Source of the DNA: Marinomonas spartinae
Lineage (GTDB): Bacteria > Pseudomonadota > Gammaproteobacteria > Pseudomonadales > Marinomonadaceae
Reading direction: 5' to 3'
DNA: 64,000 nucleotides
NCBI RefSeq assembly: GCF_016461715.1
Contig: NZ_JAEMUI010000003.1
Span: forward strand, 1-64,000
In this document: in pieces, positions 43,780 through 53,591 of the stretch
Numbering within the stretch: position 1 is the first letter of the stretch
Layout: every line of letters begins with the position of its first letter
Position numbers and translations under genes: made by a program
Notes under the pieces: model-generated
Databases searched by the model: none
What the model was told of the DNA's origin: nothing
What the model saw: the letters and a program-made list of their open reading frames with translations, nothing else

Positions 43780-44556
43780 TTAAAAAGACAATAATAAACC
43801 GACACCCCATTCAGTCGAGTTATTATCCGGCTCAACATATACTTCTCCACCGCTTATTCCCGTGTTTGATTGCTTTACATCCCAATGTTTGTAAAAAGGT
43901 TGGATCGTTACGGCGGTTATATTGGAGAGGGCTCTCGTAAAATCGACGCTCATTCTGTAGCCAGATCCACTATTTTGTTTGAAGTGAAGATCGTTATTGC
44001 CAGGAATAGAGCTTAAATAGGTGTGATTTCTACCAGCGATAAAATAATCGTATTCCAATCTAGCGCCAAGACGCCAATTTCCACTTAGGACACCATTTAG
44101 AATCTCAATACCTATTGGGCTGTACCAGTAAACCTGTTCGCGTTCATAACCAATATAATTGGTTGTTGTGATCATGTCTTTGGAGTTATCGTTTAAATTA
44201 CGATAGCCCAAACCAATGTAAGGGGTGACTCTGTAACCAGACTGAAGATATAGGTCACGGCCCAACATGCCACGCACTTCTAATATCCTGTCTGGTACGT
44301 TGTTCATCTTTCCACTACCGTCGTAATCCACATCGCCTTCTGAATACATTAGGTCTAGCAAGATAGCCCGTTCATTGTTGCGCAGAGAAAGCTGACCTTT
44401 TAAGCCTGTCATCAGGCCTTTTTCTGTCATGACTCCAGGTTCTTTATAAGTAATGGATGAAGCATAAATGCCGAGTTTCACGTCGTGGCTAGCACTCGCA
44501 GCAAATGTATAAGAACTCATTCCCAAAAACATCAAAGTAACAACTTTTGTACCCAT
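43780..44556 (-). CDS. outer-membrane beta-barrel protein
   Basis: A 258-residue exported protein. The signal peptide starts MGTKVVTLMFLGMSSYTFAA and is cut near ASA. The mature part has alternating amphipathic strands rich in Tyr and Gly (YRVTPYIGLGYRNL, WRLGARLEYDYFIAG) and ends in Phe, as expected for BAM-assembled barrels. The family is not recognised. The start is chosen at the signal peptide; 39 residues upstream are open but look non-coding. It is downstream of the NarL-like gene and may or may not belong to the nitrate block. Confidence 0.7.
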   Translation of the reverse strand: MGTKVVTLMFLGMSSYTFAASASHDVKLGIYASSITYKEPGVMTEKGLMTGLKGQLSLRNNERAILLDLMYSEGDVDYDGSGKMNNVPDRILEVRGMLGRDLYLQSGYRVTPYIGLGYRNLNDNSKDMITTTNYIGYEREQVYWYSPIGIEILNGVLSGNWRLGARLEYDYFIAGRNHTYLSSIPGNNDLHFKQNSGSGYRMSVDFTRALSNITAVTIQPFYKHWDVKQSNTGISGGEVYVEPDNNSTEWGVGLLLSF

Positions 44557-44744
44557 AGCGCACTCTACTTTTGTGATAGATACCCCATCATATAAGAAAC
44601 TATTAGAGAGAACTATCGTCAAATTTAGACTGTTATAACTGGCAAGAGCCAGTCCGCCATGAGGTGTAGGCATTTCGTTTTAGTTTGTTATAGGGTTAAT
44701 TTAGATGTGATAGGACGAATGTATTAAAAAGCGGATATCACTAT

Positions 44745-45392
44745 CTAATGGTGTTTCGTGTCGATCAGTAAAACGGCCGCTTCTAATCGAGAATGAAGGT
44801 TGAGTTTTTTTAATAAATTTTTGACATGTACCTTAACCGTCGTTTCTTTTATCTTGAGTTTATTGGCAATGGATTTATTGCTCATGCCTTTTGTTAATAA
44901 CGCTAAGATTTGATGTTCACGTTCAGTGAGCTTTTTTAAGAGGTCTTTTTGAGGTTCTTGTGGTTTGCTCCAAGACTCCGTGATGACGGTGGTTAACCGG
45001 TCAGAAAGCGCCAATTTACCCAGCGTTGCCTGCTTGATACTGTGGATGATATCTTCTGGCTCCATGTCTTTTAATAAATAACCATCGGCCCCATTTTGCA
45101 TAGCGGCCAGTACATCGTCTTCATTATCGGATACGCTGAGGATGATAATTTGTGATGTGACTCCTTTCTCTCGCATTATTCGTAGGGTTTCAATGCCATC
45201 TATGCCTTGCATATTAAGATCAAGAATAATCAAATCTGGGTTATCTTTTAGAGCGGTGTCAATTGCCTCTCGACCTGAGCTAAATTCGTTAATAATGTCT
45301 AAGTTGTCTTCAAAACTGATGAGTCTTTGTAAGCCTTTGCGAAATAGAGGATGATCATCAACGATCATTATGGTGGTAACTGTTTTATTCAT
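44745..45392 (-). CDS. narL: NarL-family response regulator
   Basis: A 215-residue response regulator. The receiver domain has VDDHPLF, phosphorylation site Asp58 (LIILDLNMQGIDG) and LKDMEPEDI. The LuxR-type HTH is LTEREHQILALLTKGMSNKS followed by TVKVHVKNLLKKL. It follows the NarX-like kinase gene after 36 bp and probably activates the nitrate assimilation genes upstream in response to nitrate or nitrite. Confidence 0.85.
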   Translation of the reverse strand: MNKTVTTIMIVDDHPLFRKGLQRLISFEDNLDIINEFSSGREAIDTALKDNPDLIILDLNMQGIDGIETLRIMREKGVTSQIIILSVSDNEDDVLAAMQNGADGYLLKDMEPEDIIHSIKQATLGKLALSDRLTTVITESWSKPQEPQKDLLKKLTEREHQILALLTKGMSNKSIANKLKIKETTVKVHVKNLLKKLNLHSRLEAAVLLIDTKHH

Positions 45393-45428
45393 AGTTGCTC
45401 TCTTTTTCGTAAGCGATGGTTTAAAAAG

Positions 45429-47213
45429 CTATTGACTTAAATAGCTTGGCATAAAGGTTAAATCGATTTGCGTACCACAGGGTTCAATTTGACCGATATT
45501 CAGTGTCCCCGCTAATGAATGACAACGCTCTTGAATGATTTCCATACCGTAGTGATTCAGTTCAGGCCCAGACTGGGCGATACCAATACCATTGTCTTTG
45601 ATTAATAGTTGTACGGATTTATTGTCATTCTCAACCACAGAGACAGCAATAAATGTGCCTTGTGAGTGATTCAGCGCGTTTTGTACCGCTTCTTTGGCAA
45701 TCTGTAGTAAGTGGATTTCTTCGTTTGGCGTGAAAGGTACATGTCGACAGTCATAGTGAACATGGATGTCAATATCACTGTGTTTTGATAGATGGTCGAT
45801 GGTATCGCTTAGGGCAACCTGTAAGCCGCCATTGCCAATTTGTAATCGGAAGGTGGTGAGCAATTCTCGTAGCTGCCGATAGGCGGAAATCAGTCCCTCT
45901 TTCAGTTCAGAAACGGGGGTTAAAACCCGTTCACTAACCGGTTCCTTCTGAATGCCTTTCTCAATACAGGCCACTTGGAATTTTAAATAAGATAGGGATT
46001 GTGCCAACGAATCGTGCAGTTCTCGTGCGATGATGGCTCGTTCATCCAGTAAAGCAAGGCGTCGTTCTTGGTTCAGTTGGTAAGACAAACTTAAGGCAAT
46101 GGCTAATTGATCTACCAAGGATTGTACGAGGTCTTTTTGCCACGCTTGCAATGTTTGGTTGTCTACAGTGGCGGCAAGCACTTCGCCATAGTGAAAATCG
46201 TTGCGTTGTATGGGAAAGCTTGTATCGACGCTTATCGCTCTTTCGTCTTTTTTATCGGAAGGCGTCGACACAATATGTTGATAGGGGGTGGCGTTGTTAT
46301 CTGCAAATAGCTTGAGTTCAAGTTTTTGCAGCATGCTGATGTGACAGAGCTCATCGAGAATTTGGTGAAAGTTTAAGTGGCCGTTATGGGAGTGGTTGAC
46401 TTGCTGTGCCACGTCATAAAGAAAGGTGAGTATTTTATTATTGCGACTTAGCTCTTGTGTTTTGTTGGTTATCCTCTGCTCCAGATCCTGATGGATGGTT
46501 TGCATACTTTGATTGGCTTTATTTAATGTGTTGGATAGTAGACCTAATTCGTCCTCGCGTTCGACCTGAGAGCGTTGACTCCAATCGCCTTTTGATGAGG
46601 CGTTGGCAACACGAGTTAATTCCCGTAGCGGACGGGCAATGTGCTTATGAATAGAGTACAAAGACAGCAAAATTAGGATTAAAGCGATGGATAGAGTGGC
46701 AGATTGAATGATCTTGAGAAGGATTAAGCGCTTTTCTAGCAGTTTCTGATAGCCATAAACCAACTCATTGATTGAATCCACAAAGGCTTCTACCTTGGGT
46801 AGAAATTGCTCGAGTTTAAAGTCCGTTGTTGCGTTGGATAAGGTTGGTTTTATGACCGTTTGCCATTGTGTTTCAATGTTATTGTAATCCTGTTGTAGCT
46901 TGATCTCTTTAAAGCGAATGAAGTCTTTGGTGAGCAGTGGGTCATGGAACAGTATGTCAAAGTGCTGAATCAATTGTTGTACTTTTAAGTGATTCTGGGG
47001 CGTTGGTGATTGTTCCATGACGGCAACCTGGGTAAAAATGCGATAGCTCATCATCCGCAGAGAACCAGACAGGTTGATGGTTTTGCCATCGAACTCGCTG
47101 ATTTGAGACATATACATGGATGAAAATGTACTGATAAATACCATCAAAATCAGGCTGATCATCATGGACGTAATTCTGAGGACGATGGAGCGGCTGAATT
47201 TTTGTAGCATCAA
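45429..47213 (-). CDS. narX: NarX-like nitrate/nitrite sensor kinase
   Basis: A 594-residue sensor kinase. Two membrane helices flank a periplasmic domain of the PilJ/NarX type; the P-box-like segment KTINLSGSLRMMSYRIF (44-60) matches the nitrate-binding region of NarX. A HAMP domain (~190-245), a GAF-like region, a HisKA_3 dimerisation domain (IARELHDSLAQSLSYLKFQ) and an HATPase (EAVQNALNHSQG, DNGIGI) follow. It is co-transcribed with the NarL-like regulator and starts 14 bp after the PP2C-kinase gene. Confidence 0.85.
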   Translation of the reverse strand: MMLQKFSRSIVLRITSMMISLILMVFISTFSSMYMSQISEFDGKTINLSGSLRMMSYRIFTQVAVMEQSPTPQNHLKVQQLIQHFDILFHDPLLTKDFIRFKEIKLQQDYNNIETQWQTVIKPTLSNATTDFKLEQFLPKVEAFVDSINELVYGYQKLLEKRLILLKIIQSATLSIALILILLSLYSIHKHIARPLRELTRVANASSKGDWSQRSQVEREDELGLLSNTLNKANQSMQTIHQDLEQRITNKTQELSRNNKILTFLYDVAQQVNHSHNGHLNFHQILDELCHISMLQKLELKLFADNNATPYQHIVSTPSDKKDERAISVDTSFPIQRNDFHYGEVLAATVDNQTLQAWQKDLVQSLVDQLAIALSLSYQLNQERRLALLDERAIIARELHDSLAQSLSYLKFQVACIEKGIQKEPVSERVLTPVSELKEGLISAYRQLRELLTTFRLQIGNGGLQVALSDTIDHLSKHSDIDIHVHYDCRHVPFTPNEEIHLLQIAKEAVQNALNHSQGTFIAVSVVENDNKSVQLLIKDNGIGIAQSGPELNHYGMEIIQERCHSLAGTLNIGQIEPCGTQIDLTFMPSYLSQ

Positions 47214-47227
47214 GATGTGTTCCTGTA

Positions 47228-48976
47228 CTAATGGTATAAGGGAGATGGTGCAAGTAATAATAGGCCTTCTAAAACGGCGATCAAGACACTAACAAAGGTG
47301 AGTATTTTCCAAACTAAAATCGGGTTGCGTCTTAATAGCGGGGTATTTCTTGGATTATTGATCAGCCGCTCATTGGGGATGGTGATGTCTGTGATGAAAT
47401 CGCCAAGCGCTTGGTGGCGCTGTTTGGGATTCGGGGCGGTAGCTTTTTGTAGGGCTAAATCCACCCAGAGTGGGATGTCTGATCGGTCATTTTGGATAGA
47501 ACGGTATTGCCATTTAGCACGGCGTGCACTCTGAATGTTCTGTGATGTAGGTGTTTTATAGGGGAGTGCGCCGCACAACATCTCATAACCTATGACACCA
47601 ATGGAGAATAGATCTGAGAGAATCGTGCTCTGTCCCGTATTGATGTATTCAGGCGCGGTGTAGTTTATAGAGCCGAGTGGTACATCGCTTGTTTGGAATG
47701 GCTGAGCTTCACGTAACCCTTGGGCATCCACTGTACCAAAGTCGATAATTTTTACTTCGTGGTGTTTGGTCAGCATGATGTTTTCGGGTTTAAGGTCACG
47801 ATGAACCATATTGGCACGCTGTAATACCCGCAGGGCGCGAACCAGTTCATCCAATATTTTTCTGACACTATCAAGGGGTGGCATTGGGTGATCGTACATC
47901 CATTGGCGTAGCGTCATCCCATCAATAAACTCGCTAATTTGGTAGAGAAATTTTGTGTCTTTAGGGGATGGATACATTTTCATCAAGCGGGGGCTGTTTA
48001 GCTGGCTGGCAATCCAATATTCATTTGCAAAATACAACAGCGCCTGTTGATCGTCGAGATGGTTCATTGAAGGGGCTTTTAGGGTACGAAGGGCTCCATT
48101 AGCGGTGTCGGTGACCAAATAAACATGACTGCGTGAACTCTCATGGAGGGTCTTGATAACCTGAAAGCCATCCACAGTTTGGCCTGTTTTGAGTACGGGG
48201 AGCGGTTGTCTGTTCAGTAGCTGCTGCTGGTGTTCTAATAGACTTTTATTAGGCAAGTTGAGAATACGTAACACGACACAGCTAGCATTGTCTTGACTGC
48301 CATTTTTCAGTGCTGTTTGGCATAAAGTACGACTGATGGTTTCCAATGAGGTTTTTTCATTCAGGGCTTTTTTTATTTCGTTAGCACTGAGGAAACCATG
48401 ACTACCATCTGTTGTTAGGAGTAGAAGATCTTCCTGTCTTAGATCCAGGGTTTGGTAATCGACTTCAATATGTTCATCCATGCCCAAAGCACGAGTTAAG
48501 TAATTGTGTTGAGAGCGGTTATGTCGTAGATGATCACGAGTCAGTTGGGTTAATGTTTGTTCGCGATAAAGGTAGATACGACTGTCGCCAATATGAAAGA
48601 GGTGGGCCGTGTTGGATTTAATAACGACGGCACTCAATGTTGTGATCATGCCGTTGTGTTGTAGTTGGTCTTTGCCCTGTGAGAAAAGCCAAGCATTCAG
48701 GCTTTTTAACAAACTGTGCACCGAACTTTGCACGCTCCAGCTGATTGGGGTGGCGTAATAATCCATAATAAATTGTGACGTGGCTGTGTGGCTGGCTTGT
48801 TGTCCTTGTTGGCTGCAACTGACGCCATCGGCAATACATGCCACGATGCCTTTATAAACTAACTCATCCTGGTTAGTTGGCTGTTTGATAATAAAAGCAT
48901 CTTGGTTCTCACTACGAATCCCTTGTAAAGAGCACCCAGCAAAGTCAACGCATTGTGGTTGTTTATCATTGCTCAC
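47228..48976 (-). CDS. PP2C phosphatase-Ser/Thr kinase fusion protein
   Basis: A 582-residue protein. Residues ~10-245 form a PP2C phosphatase (GIRSENQDAF, ACIADGVS, FHIGDSRIYLY, LTTDGSHGF, SQDNASCVVL). Residues ~270-530 form an Hanks-type kinase with VHRDLKPENIML, IIDFGT and TAPEY, and Lys in LRTLKAP; the glycine-rich loop is degenerate (TLHESSRSHVYLV). A C-terminal helix (ILTFVSVLIAVLEGLLLLA) anchors it in the membrane. Pseudomonas aeruginosa has a similar gene (PA1782, from memory) within its nirBD/nasA region, so the link with nitrate assimilation is conserved. Its targets are unknown. Confidence 0.85.
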   Translation of the reverse strand: MSNDKQPQCVDFAGCSLQGIRSENQDAFIIKQPTNQDELVYKGIVACIADGVSCSQQGQQASHTATSQFIMDYYATPISWSVQSSVHSLLKSLNAWLFSQGKDQLQHNGMITTLSAVVIKSNTAHLFHIGDSRIYLYREQTLTQLTRDHLRHNRSQHNYLTRALGMDEHIEVDYQTLDLRQEDLLLLTTDGSHGFLSANEIKKALNEKTSLETISRTLCQTALKNGSQDNASCVVLRILNLPNKSLLEHQQQLLNRQPLPVLKTGQTVDGFQVIKTLHESSRSHVYLVTDTANGALRTLKAPSMNHLDDQQALLYFANEYWIASQLNSPRLMKMYPSPKDTKFLYQISEFIDGMTLRQWMYDHPMPPLDSVRKILDELVRALRVLQRANMVHRDLKPENIMLTKHHEVKIIDFGTVDAQGLREAQPFQTSDVPLGSINYTAPEYINTGQSTILSDLFSIGVIGYEMLCGALPYKTPTSQNIQSARRAKWQYRSIQNDRSDIPLWVDLALQKATAPNPKQRHQALGDFITDITIPNERLINNPRNTPLLRRNPILVWKILTFVSVLIAVLEGLLLLAPSPLYH

Positions 48977-49087
48977 GGTAAGGTATCCTAATACATCTAG
49001 TTCTTACTTAATTTGGATAACGAATAACATTCGATGGTAAGTGACTGTGGTTATTTGTTCGCGATGGAGAACCACCAAGTAAAGCAA

Positions 49088-49119
49088 AAGGTGGTGATTA
49101 TGCATGTTATCACCACCTT
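49088..49119 (-). terminator. intrinsic terminator after the NarK-type gene
   Basis: Perfect 11-bp stem AAGGTGGTGAT/ATCACCACCTT with a 10-base loop; on the minus strand TTGCTTTACTT follows. It separates the transporter operon from the PP2C-kinase/NarXL genes. Confidence 0.7.
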
Positions 49120-49131
49120 GCTATCGCATCG

Positions 49132-50598
49132 TTAAGAGACGTTAATCATTGTGACAGTCCCATCCGCATTAATTTCGGCAATTTCTCCCTGCGGTTCTTC
49201 CATAAAAAACAATGTTAGAAACCCGATGACGGCGGTTGCAGCAATAACGTAGAAGAAGGTTTGATAACTGACAAAGGAGAGTATTGTTAAATATACGACG
49301 GATCCGACGTTACCATAAGCCCCTGTCATCCCCGCTATTTGCCCTGTCATACGACGTTTGATCAGTGGTACGGTAGCAAAGACAGCCCCTTCACCAGCTT
49401 GCACGAAGAAAGAGCAAGCCATAACCGCCGCAACGGCGAGGCCGATAGGCCATGAACTGTTGACTTGAGCCATTAATAAGTACCCTAATGCTAGGCCAGC
49501 GGTTAGAACAATTAGGGTCGTTTTTCGGCCAAATTTGTCCGATAGAATACCACCACCAGGACGAGACATTAAATTCATAAAGGCATAGGAAGAGGCTACC
49601 ATCCCAGCCATAACTGGGGTTAAGGTAAAGGTATCGGAGAAGAACAATGGCAACATGGAGACCACAGCGAGTTCAGAGCCAAATGTGGCAAAATACAAGC
49701 CATTTAGCACCGCCACTTGCTTAAATTTATATTGGTGGATTGGCTCAACAGGTGTGGTGAAAATGTTTTTATTAACCTGCCAAACCTGCTTCACTTCCAG
49801 TAGATAGATGGCAATAAGTACAGCATCAATGGCATAAACAACATCTTGTCCAATCATGTTGATACCACTTGGTGATAGCTTCCACGCTAATAAGGCCAGT
49901 ACCGCGTACATGGGGATTTTCATGATCAACAGAAAGAAGAAGTCGCCTTTGGAAGTGACTTCCATGGCCGATAAATGTTTAGGCCGAAAATAGGTTGAGC
50001 CTTTGGGGGTGTCTGTCACATTTAGATAAAACACAACGGAGAATAGTAAACTCATCACACCTGTTAGTGCCGTCGCATAACGCCAACCATTCTCACCGCC
50101 AAAGACAATCGCCAGTGTGGGTAAAGAGAACGCCGCAGCGGCGGAACCAAAGTTTCCCCAGCCGCCATAAATACCCTCTGCTGTGCCCAGTTGGTTATGG
50201 GGAAACCACTCAGAGACAAGTCGAATGCCAATCACAAAACCCGCGCCAATAAAGCCTAATAAAAAGCGTGCAATGGCAGCTTGTAAAAAGGTATCGGCAA
50301 ACGCAAACATAAAACAAGGTATTGAGCAGATCGCTAAGAGTGCTGAATAGACTATACGAGGCCCAAACCGATCCGTTAGCATGCCAATAAAAACACGGGC
50401 TGGGATGGTGAGCGCAACGTTAAGAATGAGCAGTGTTTTTATTTCTTGATTGGACAGTCCAAGGGTGCTTTTGACCATCTCTAACATGGGGGCAAAGTTG
50501 AACCACACCACAAAGGTGATGAAGAAAGCCATCCAACTTAAATGGAGAATTTTCATTTTTCCGGTAAAACTGAACAGTGAGAATTTAGAGTGTTCCAT
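49132..50598 (-). CDS. narK: NarK/NasA-type nitrate/nitrite MFS transporter
   Basis: A 488-residue twelve-helix MFS transporter of the nitrate/nitrite porter group. Seen signatures are MLTDRFGPRIVYS, FLLGFIGAGFVIGIRLVSEW, the nitrate-signature-like GGWGNFGSAAAA and the second one AGMTGAYGNVGSVVYLTILS. It brings nitrate into the cell for the reductases encoded around it. It is the last gene of the SUMT-nirB-nirD-transporter unit on the minus strand. Confidence 0.9.
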   Translation of the reverse strand: MEHSKFSLFSFTGKMKILHLSWMAFFITFVVWFNFAPMLEMVKSTLGLSNQEIKTLLILNVALTIPARVFIGMLTDRFGPRIVYSALLAICSIPCFMFAFADTFLQAAIARFLLGFIGAGFVIGIRLVSEWFPHNQLGTAEGIYGGWGNFGSAAAAFSLPTLAIVFGGENGWRYATALTGVMSLLFSVVFYLNVTDTPKGSTYFRPKHLSAMEVTSKGDFFFLLIMKIPMYAVLALLAWKLSPSGINMIGQDVVYAIDAVLIAIYLLEVKQVWQVNKNIFTTPVEPIHQYKFKQVAVLNGLYFATFGSELAVVSMLPLFFSDTFTLTPVMAGMVASSYAFMNLMSRPGGGILSDKFGRKTTLIVLTAGLALGYLLMAQVNSSWPIGLAVAAVMACSFFVQAGEGAVFATVPLIKRRMTGQIAGMTGAYGNVGSVVYLTILSFVSYQTFFYVIAATAVIGFLTLFFMEEPQGEIAEINADGTVTMINVS

Positions 50599-50664
50599 GC
50601 TGTGTTCCTATCTTTTATCAAAGATCATAAGTGATGACATGTTCTGATGAATTGTTTGGTTTCA

Positions 50665-50991
50665 TTATTGATGTATTTGAACCAGGCCGCTGTTTTGTCG
50701 GACCTTGTACACGTCAATGTGCACACTAGGATCTTCAAGGCAGGTACCTGTTTGCAGATCAAAATGCTGTTTATACAGAGGTGAGGCGACACATAGTTGG
50801 TCACCAATCGAGCCAATAATGCCTCGGGATAAAACGTTCGCTTTGCCTATGGGGTCATAGTTAGATATGGCATATAAGGCATCCGTTCTTTTGTGGAAAA
50901 AAATAGCGACTTGTTTCTCTCCCACTTTCGCGCAAACGCCAGTATTGGGCGCAATGTCTGTGATGTTGCAAATGGTTAGCCAGTTATTCAT
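50665..50991 (-). CDS. nirD: nitrite reductase (NADH) small subunit NirD
   Basis: A 108-residue Rieske-fold protein without cluster ligands, normal for NirD: NYDPIGKANVLSRGIIGSIG and CVASPLYKQHFDLQTGTCLE take the places of the C-x-H and C-x2-H loops. It partners NirB in assimilatory nitrite reduction to ammonium. ATG 50991 has GAGGA at good spacing; an ATG two codons upstream is open. It lies 34 bp after the nirB stop. Confidence 0.9.
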   Translation of the reverse strand: MNNWLTICNITDIAPNTGVCAKVGEKQVAIFFHKRTDALYAISNYDPIGKANVLSRGIIGSIGDQLCVASPLYKQHFDLQTGTCLEDPSVHIDVYKVRQNSGLVQIHQ

Positions 50992-51031
50992 GACCATTCC
51001 TCATTTAATATAGGGTTAAGTAGCAAAATGA

Positions 51032-53572
51032 TTAGGCCGTAACAGGCTTATCTATCTCTAACGTATTGCCTTTTGGAGCGGGGGATTTTTGATGTCTAAT
51101 CTCGATAAATTGCACGCCATCATCGCGCTCTGAGCTGTTAATAAAGTGGTGAAAACGTTGGCGTTTTTCTGGCGACTCCAGTGTGGTTTTCCATTCACAT
51201 TGATATTTAGAAATACTGTCGACCATTGCTTGTTCGAGCTCCGCCCCTAGTCCTAACTTATCGTCAATAATGACGTCTTTTAGGTAGTCGATGCCGCCAT
51301 CAAGGTTTTCTAGCCAGACAGAGGTGCGTTGTAATCGGTCAGCCGTGCGAATGTAGAACATCAATAGTCGGTCGATATAACGAATTAAGGTCGTCGTATC
51401 GAGGTCTGTCGCAAAAAGATCCGCATGACGAGGGCGCATGCCTCCGTTTCCACAGATGAATAAATTCCATCCTTTGTCCGTGGCGATCACACCAATGTCT
51501 TTTGATTGGGCTTCAGCGCATTCGCGGGTGCAACCGGAGACCGCAAACTTCAATTTATGTGGTGATCTCAATCCTTTGTAGCGATTTTCTAAATCGATTG
51601 CGCACCCCATGCTGTCTTGAACGCCATAGCGACACCAGGCGCTGCCAACGCAGGATTTGACGGTACGCAGTGATTTGCCATAGGCGTGGCCTGTTTCAAA
51701 CCCAGCATCTACCAGACGTTGCCAGATGGCAGGTAAATCGTTTAATTGGGCGCCAAATAAATCGATACGCTGACCTCCCGTTATTTTGCTGTATAAGTTA
51801 AAATCGCGGGCGACTTCGCCGAGGACAATTAAACGTTCAGGGGTGATTTCTCCTGCTGGAATGCGGGGCACTACGGAGTAGGTTCCATCTTTTTGCATGT
51901 TCCCTAGATAAAGGTCATTGGTGTCTTGAAGCTCCAAATGTTCTTGCTGCAAAATATAGTCATTCCAAAACGACGCTAAGATGGAGCCGACGGTTGGTTT
52001 GCACACTTCGCAACCATGACCCTTACCATAGCGAGTCAGTAATGCCTCAAATGTTTTGATTTTTTGTACACGAATAAGATCACTGAGTTCTTGGCGGGAA
52101 TAAGCAAAATGTTCGCATAGGTGATTGTTGACTTCGACGCCCAGTTTTGCTAACTCGCTATCGAGCACTTGTTTGGCTAAAGCACTGCAGCCACCGCATC
52201 CCGTTGAAGCATTGGTGCTTGCTTTTAGATCCGACATATTGACACAGCCACTGATCACGGCCTGTTTAATCGCCGCTTTAGACACATCAAAACACGAACA
52301 AATCATAGCTTTATCTGGTAACGCTTCCACACCGATGGCCGCAGAATCATCATTGACTAGGTTTGGTAGAATCAGTACCGAGGGATTGTCTGGCAGAGGC
52401 ATATCGTTTTGGCGAATTTGCAATAAATTGGAATAGGCTTGGGCATCTCCGACTAATACGGCTCCAACGATTTTCTTTTTGTCAGAGGAAACAATTAAGC
52501 GCTTATAAACTTGTGTAATATCATCTTTGTATGTGTAGGAGAGGGCACCTTCGGTTTTACCGTGAACCTCCCCAATACTGGCCACATCGACCCCCAGTAA
52601 TTTCAGTTTGGTGCTCATATCGGCACCGTTAAACGATGTGGCCTGTTCGGGAGAGAGAATGTGCTGGGCAGCGACTTTCGCCATTTGATAACCAGGTGCG
52701 ACGAGCCCAAAAATTTGCTGTTGCCATAAGGCACACTCACCAATAGCGTAGATGTTGGCATGGTTAGTTTGGCAATATTGGTTTATTTCAATGCCACCAC
52801 GCTCACCGACGGTGATTCCCGCCGCTCTCGCCAATTCATCTTGTGGGCGGATACCAGCCGAAAAGACGATCATGTCGGTTTCAAGATGGCTGCCATCGTT
52901 AAAGTTCATGCGATAACGTAAGGTTTCCCCAGCCACGATTTCGGTGGTGGCTTTTTGGGTATGAACCTTCACTCCCATCGCTTCAATTTTACGACGGAGT
53001 AGATCGCCGCCTTCTTGGTCCAGCTGTACTGCCATGAGACGCGGCGCAAATTCCACCACATGGGTTTCAAGGCCAAGGTTTTGGATGGCGTTTGCTGCTT
53101 CTAAACCCAGTAGGCCACCACCAATCACCACGCCAACACCACTTTGTTGACTGGAGCGTTCGATGGCGTCCAGATCTTCAAGGGTACGGTATACATGGCA
53201 GTGCTCTTGGTCATTACCTGATATAGGAGGAACAAAAGGATAAGAACCTGTGGCAAGCACCAGTTTGTTATAGGACTCTACTCTGCCTGACTCGGTTGTG
53301 ACGGTTTGAGCAAGTGGGTCGATTTGCGTTACTTTATCATTCAGACTGAAATGTACCTGATGCTGTTGGTAGTAATCAGCATCGACTAGCGCAAGATCTT
53401 GTGCGCTACTGCCCGTTAGATAAGAGGTAAGGTGAACTCGATCGTAAGCTAATCTTGGTTCACCGCTAAATGTCATGATATCGACTGCGTGATGGTCCGC
53501 TTGAATGAGATTATCAATCAACTTATTGCCTACCATACCGTTACCAACGACTAAAATTCTTTGCTTTTTCAT
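51032..53572 (-). CDS. nirB: nitrite reductase (NADH) large subunit NirB
   Basis: An 846-residue siroheme nitrite reductase, cytoplasmic. The N-terminal FAD/NAD domain begins RILVVGNGMVGNKLIDNL and includes VVIGGGLLGLEAAN. A BFD-like [2Fe-2S] region (CSCFDVSKAAIKQAV; GCGGC) follows. The C-terminal half holds the siroheme/4Fe-4S site: SCVGSAWCRYG and SGCTRECAEAQS. It reduces nitrite to ammonium with NADH. ATG 53572 is preceded by AAGGA; a TTG six codons upstream, 1 bp from the SUMT stop, is less likely. The operon order is SUMT, nirB, nirD, narK. Confidence 0.93.
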   Translation of the reverse strand: MKKQRILVVGNGMVGNKLIDNLIQADHHAVDIMTFSGEPRLAYDRVHLTSYLTGSSAQDLALVDADYYQQHQVHFSLNDKVTQIDPLAQTVTTESGRVESYNKLVLATGSYPFVPPISGNDQEHCHVYRTLEDLDAIERSSQQSGVGVVIGGGLLGLEAANAIQNLGLETHVVEFAPRLMAVQLDQEGGDLLRRKIEAMGVKVHTQKATTEIVAGETLRYRMNFNDGSHLETDMIVFSAGIRPQDELARAAGITVGERGGIEINQYCQTNHANIYAIGECALWQQQIFGLVAPGYQMAKVAAQHILSPEQATSFNGADMSTKLKLLGVDVASIGEVHGKTEGALSYTYKDDITQVYKRLIVSSDKKKIVGAVLVGDAQAYSNLLQIRQNDMPLPDNPSVLILPNLVNDDSAAIGVEALPDKAMICSCFDVSKAAIKQAVISGCVNMSDLKASTNASTGCGGCSALAKQVLDSELAKLGVEVNNHLCEHFAYSRQELSDLIRVQKIKTFEALLTRYGKGHGCEVCKPTVGSILASFWNDYILQQEHLELQDTNDLYLGNMQKDGTYSVVPRIPAGEITPERLIVLGEVARDFNLYSKITGGQRIDLFGAQLNDLPAIWQRLVDAGFETGHAYGKSLRTVKSCVGSAWCRYGVQDSMGCAIDLENRYKGLRSPHKLKFAVSGCTRECAEAQSKDIGVIATDKGWNLFICGNGGMRPRHADLFATDLDTTTLIRYIDRLLMFYIRTADRLQRTSVWLENLDGGIDYLKDVIIDDKLGLGAELEQAMVDSISKYQCEWKTTLESPEKRQRFHHFINSSERDDGVQFIEIRHQKSPAPKGNTLEIDKPVTA

Positions 53573-53591
53573 AAGAAGTTCCTTTTCCAAA

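Noticed and set aside
50665-50991. NirD lacking Rieske cluster ligands as a mutation
   Set aside because: Absence of the Cys/His ligands is normal for NirD.
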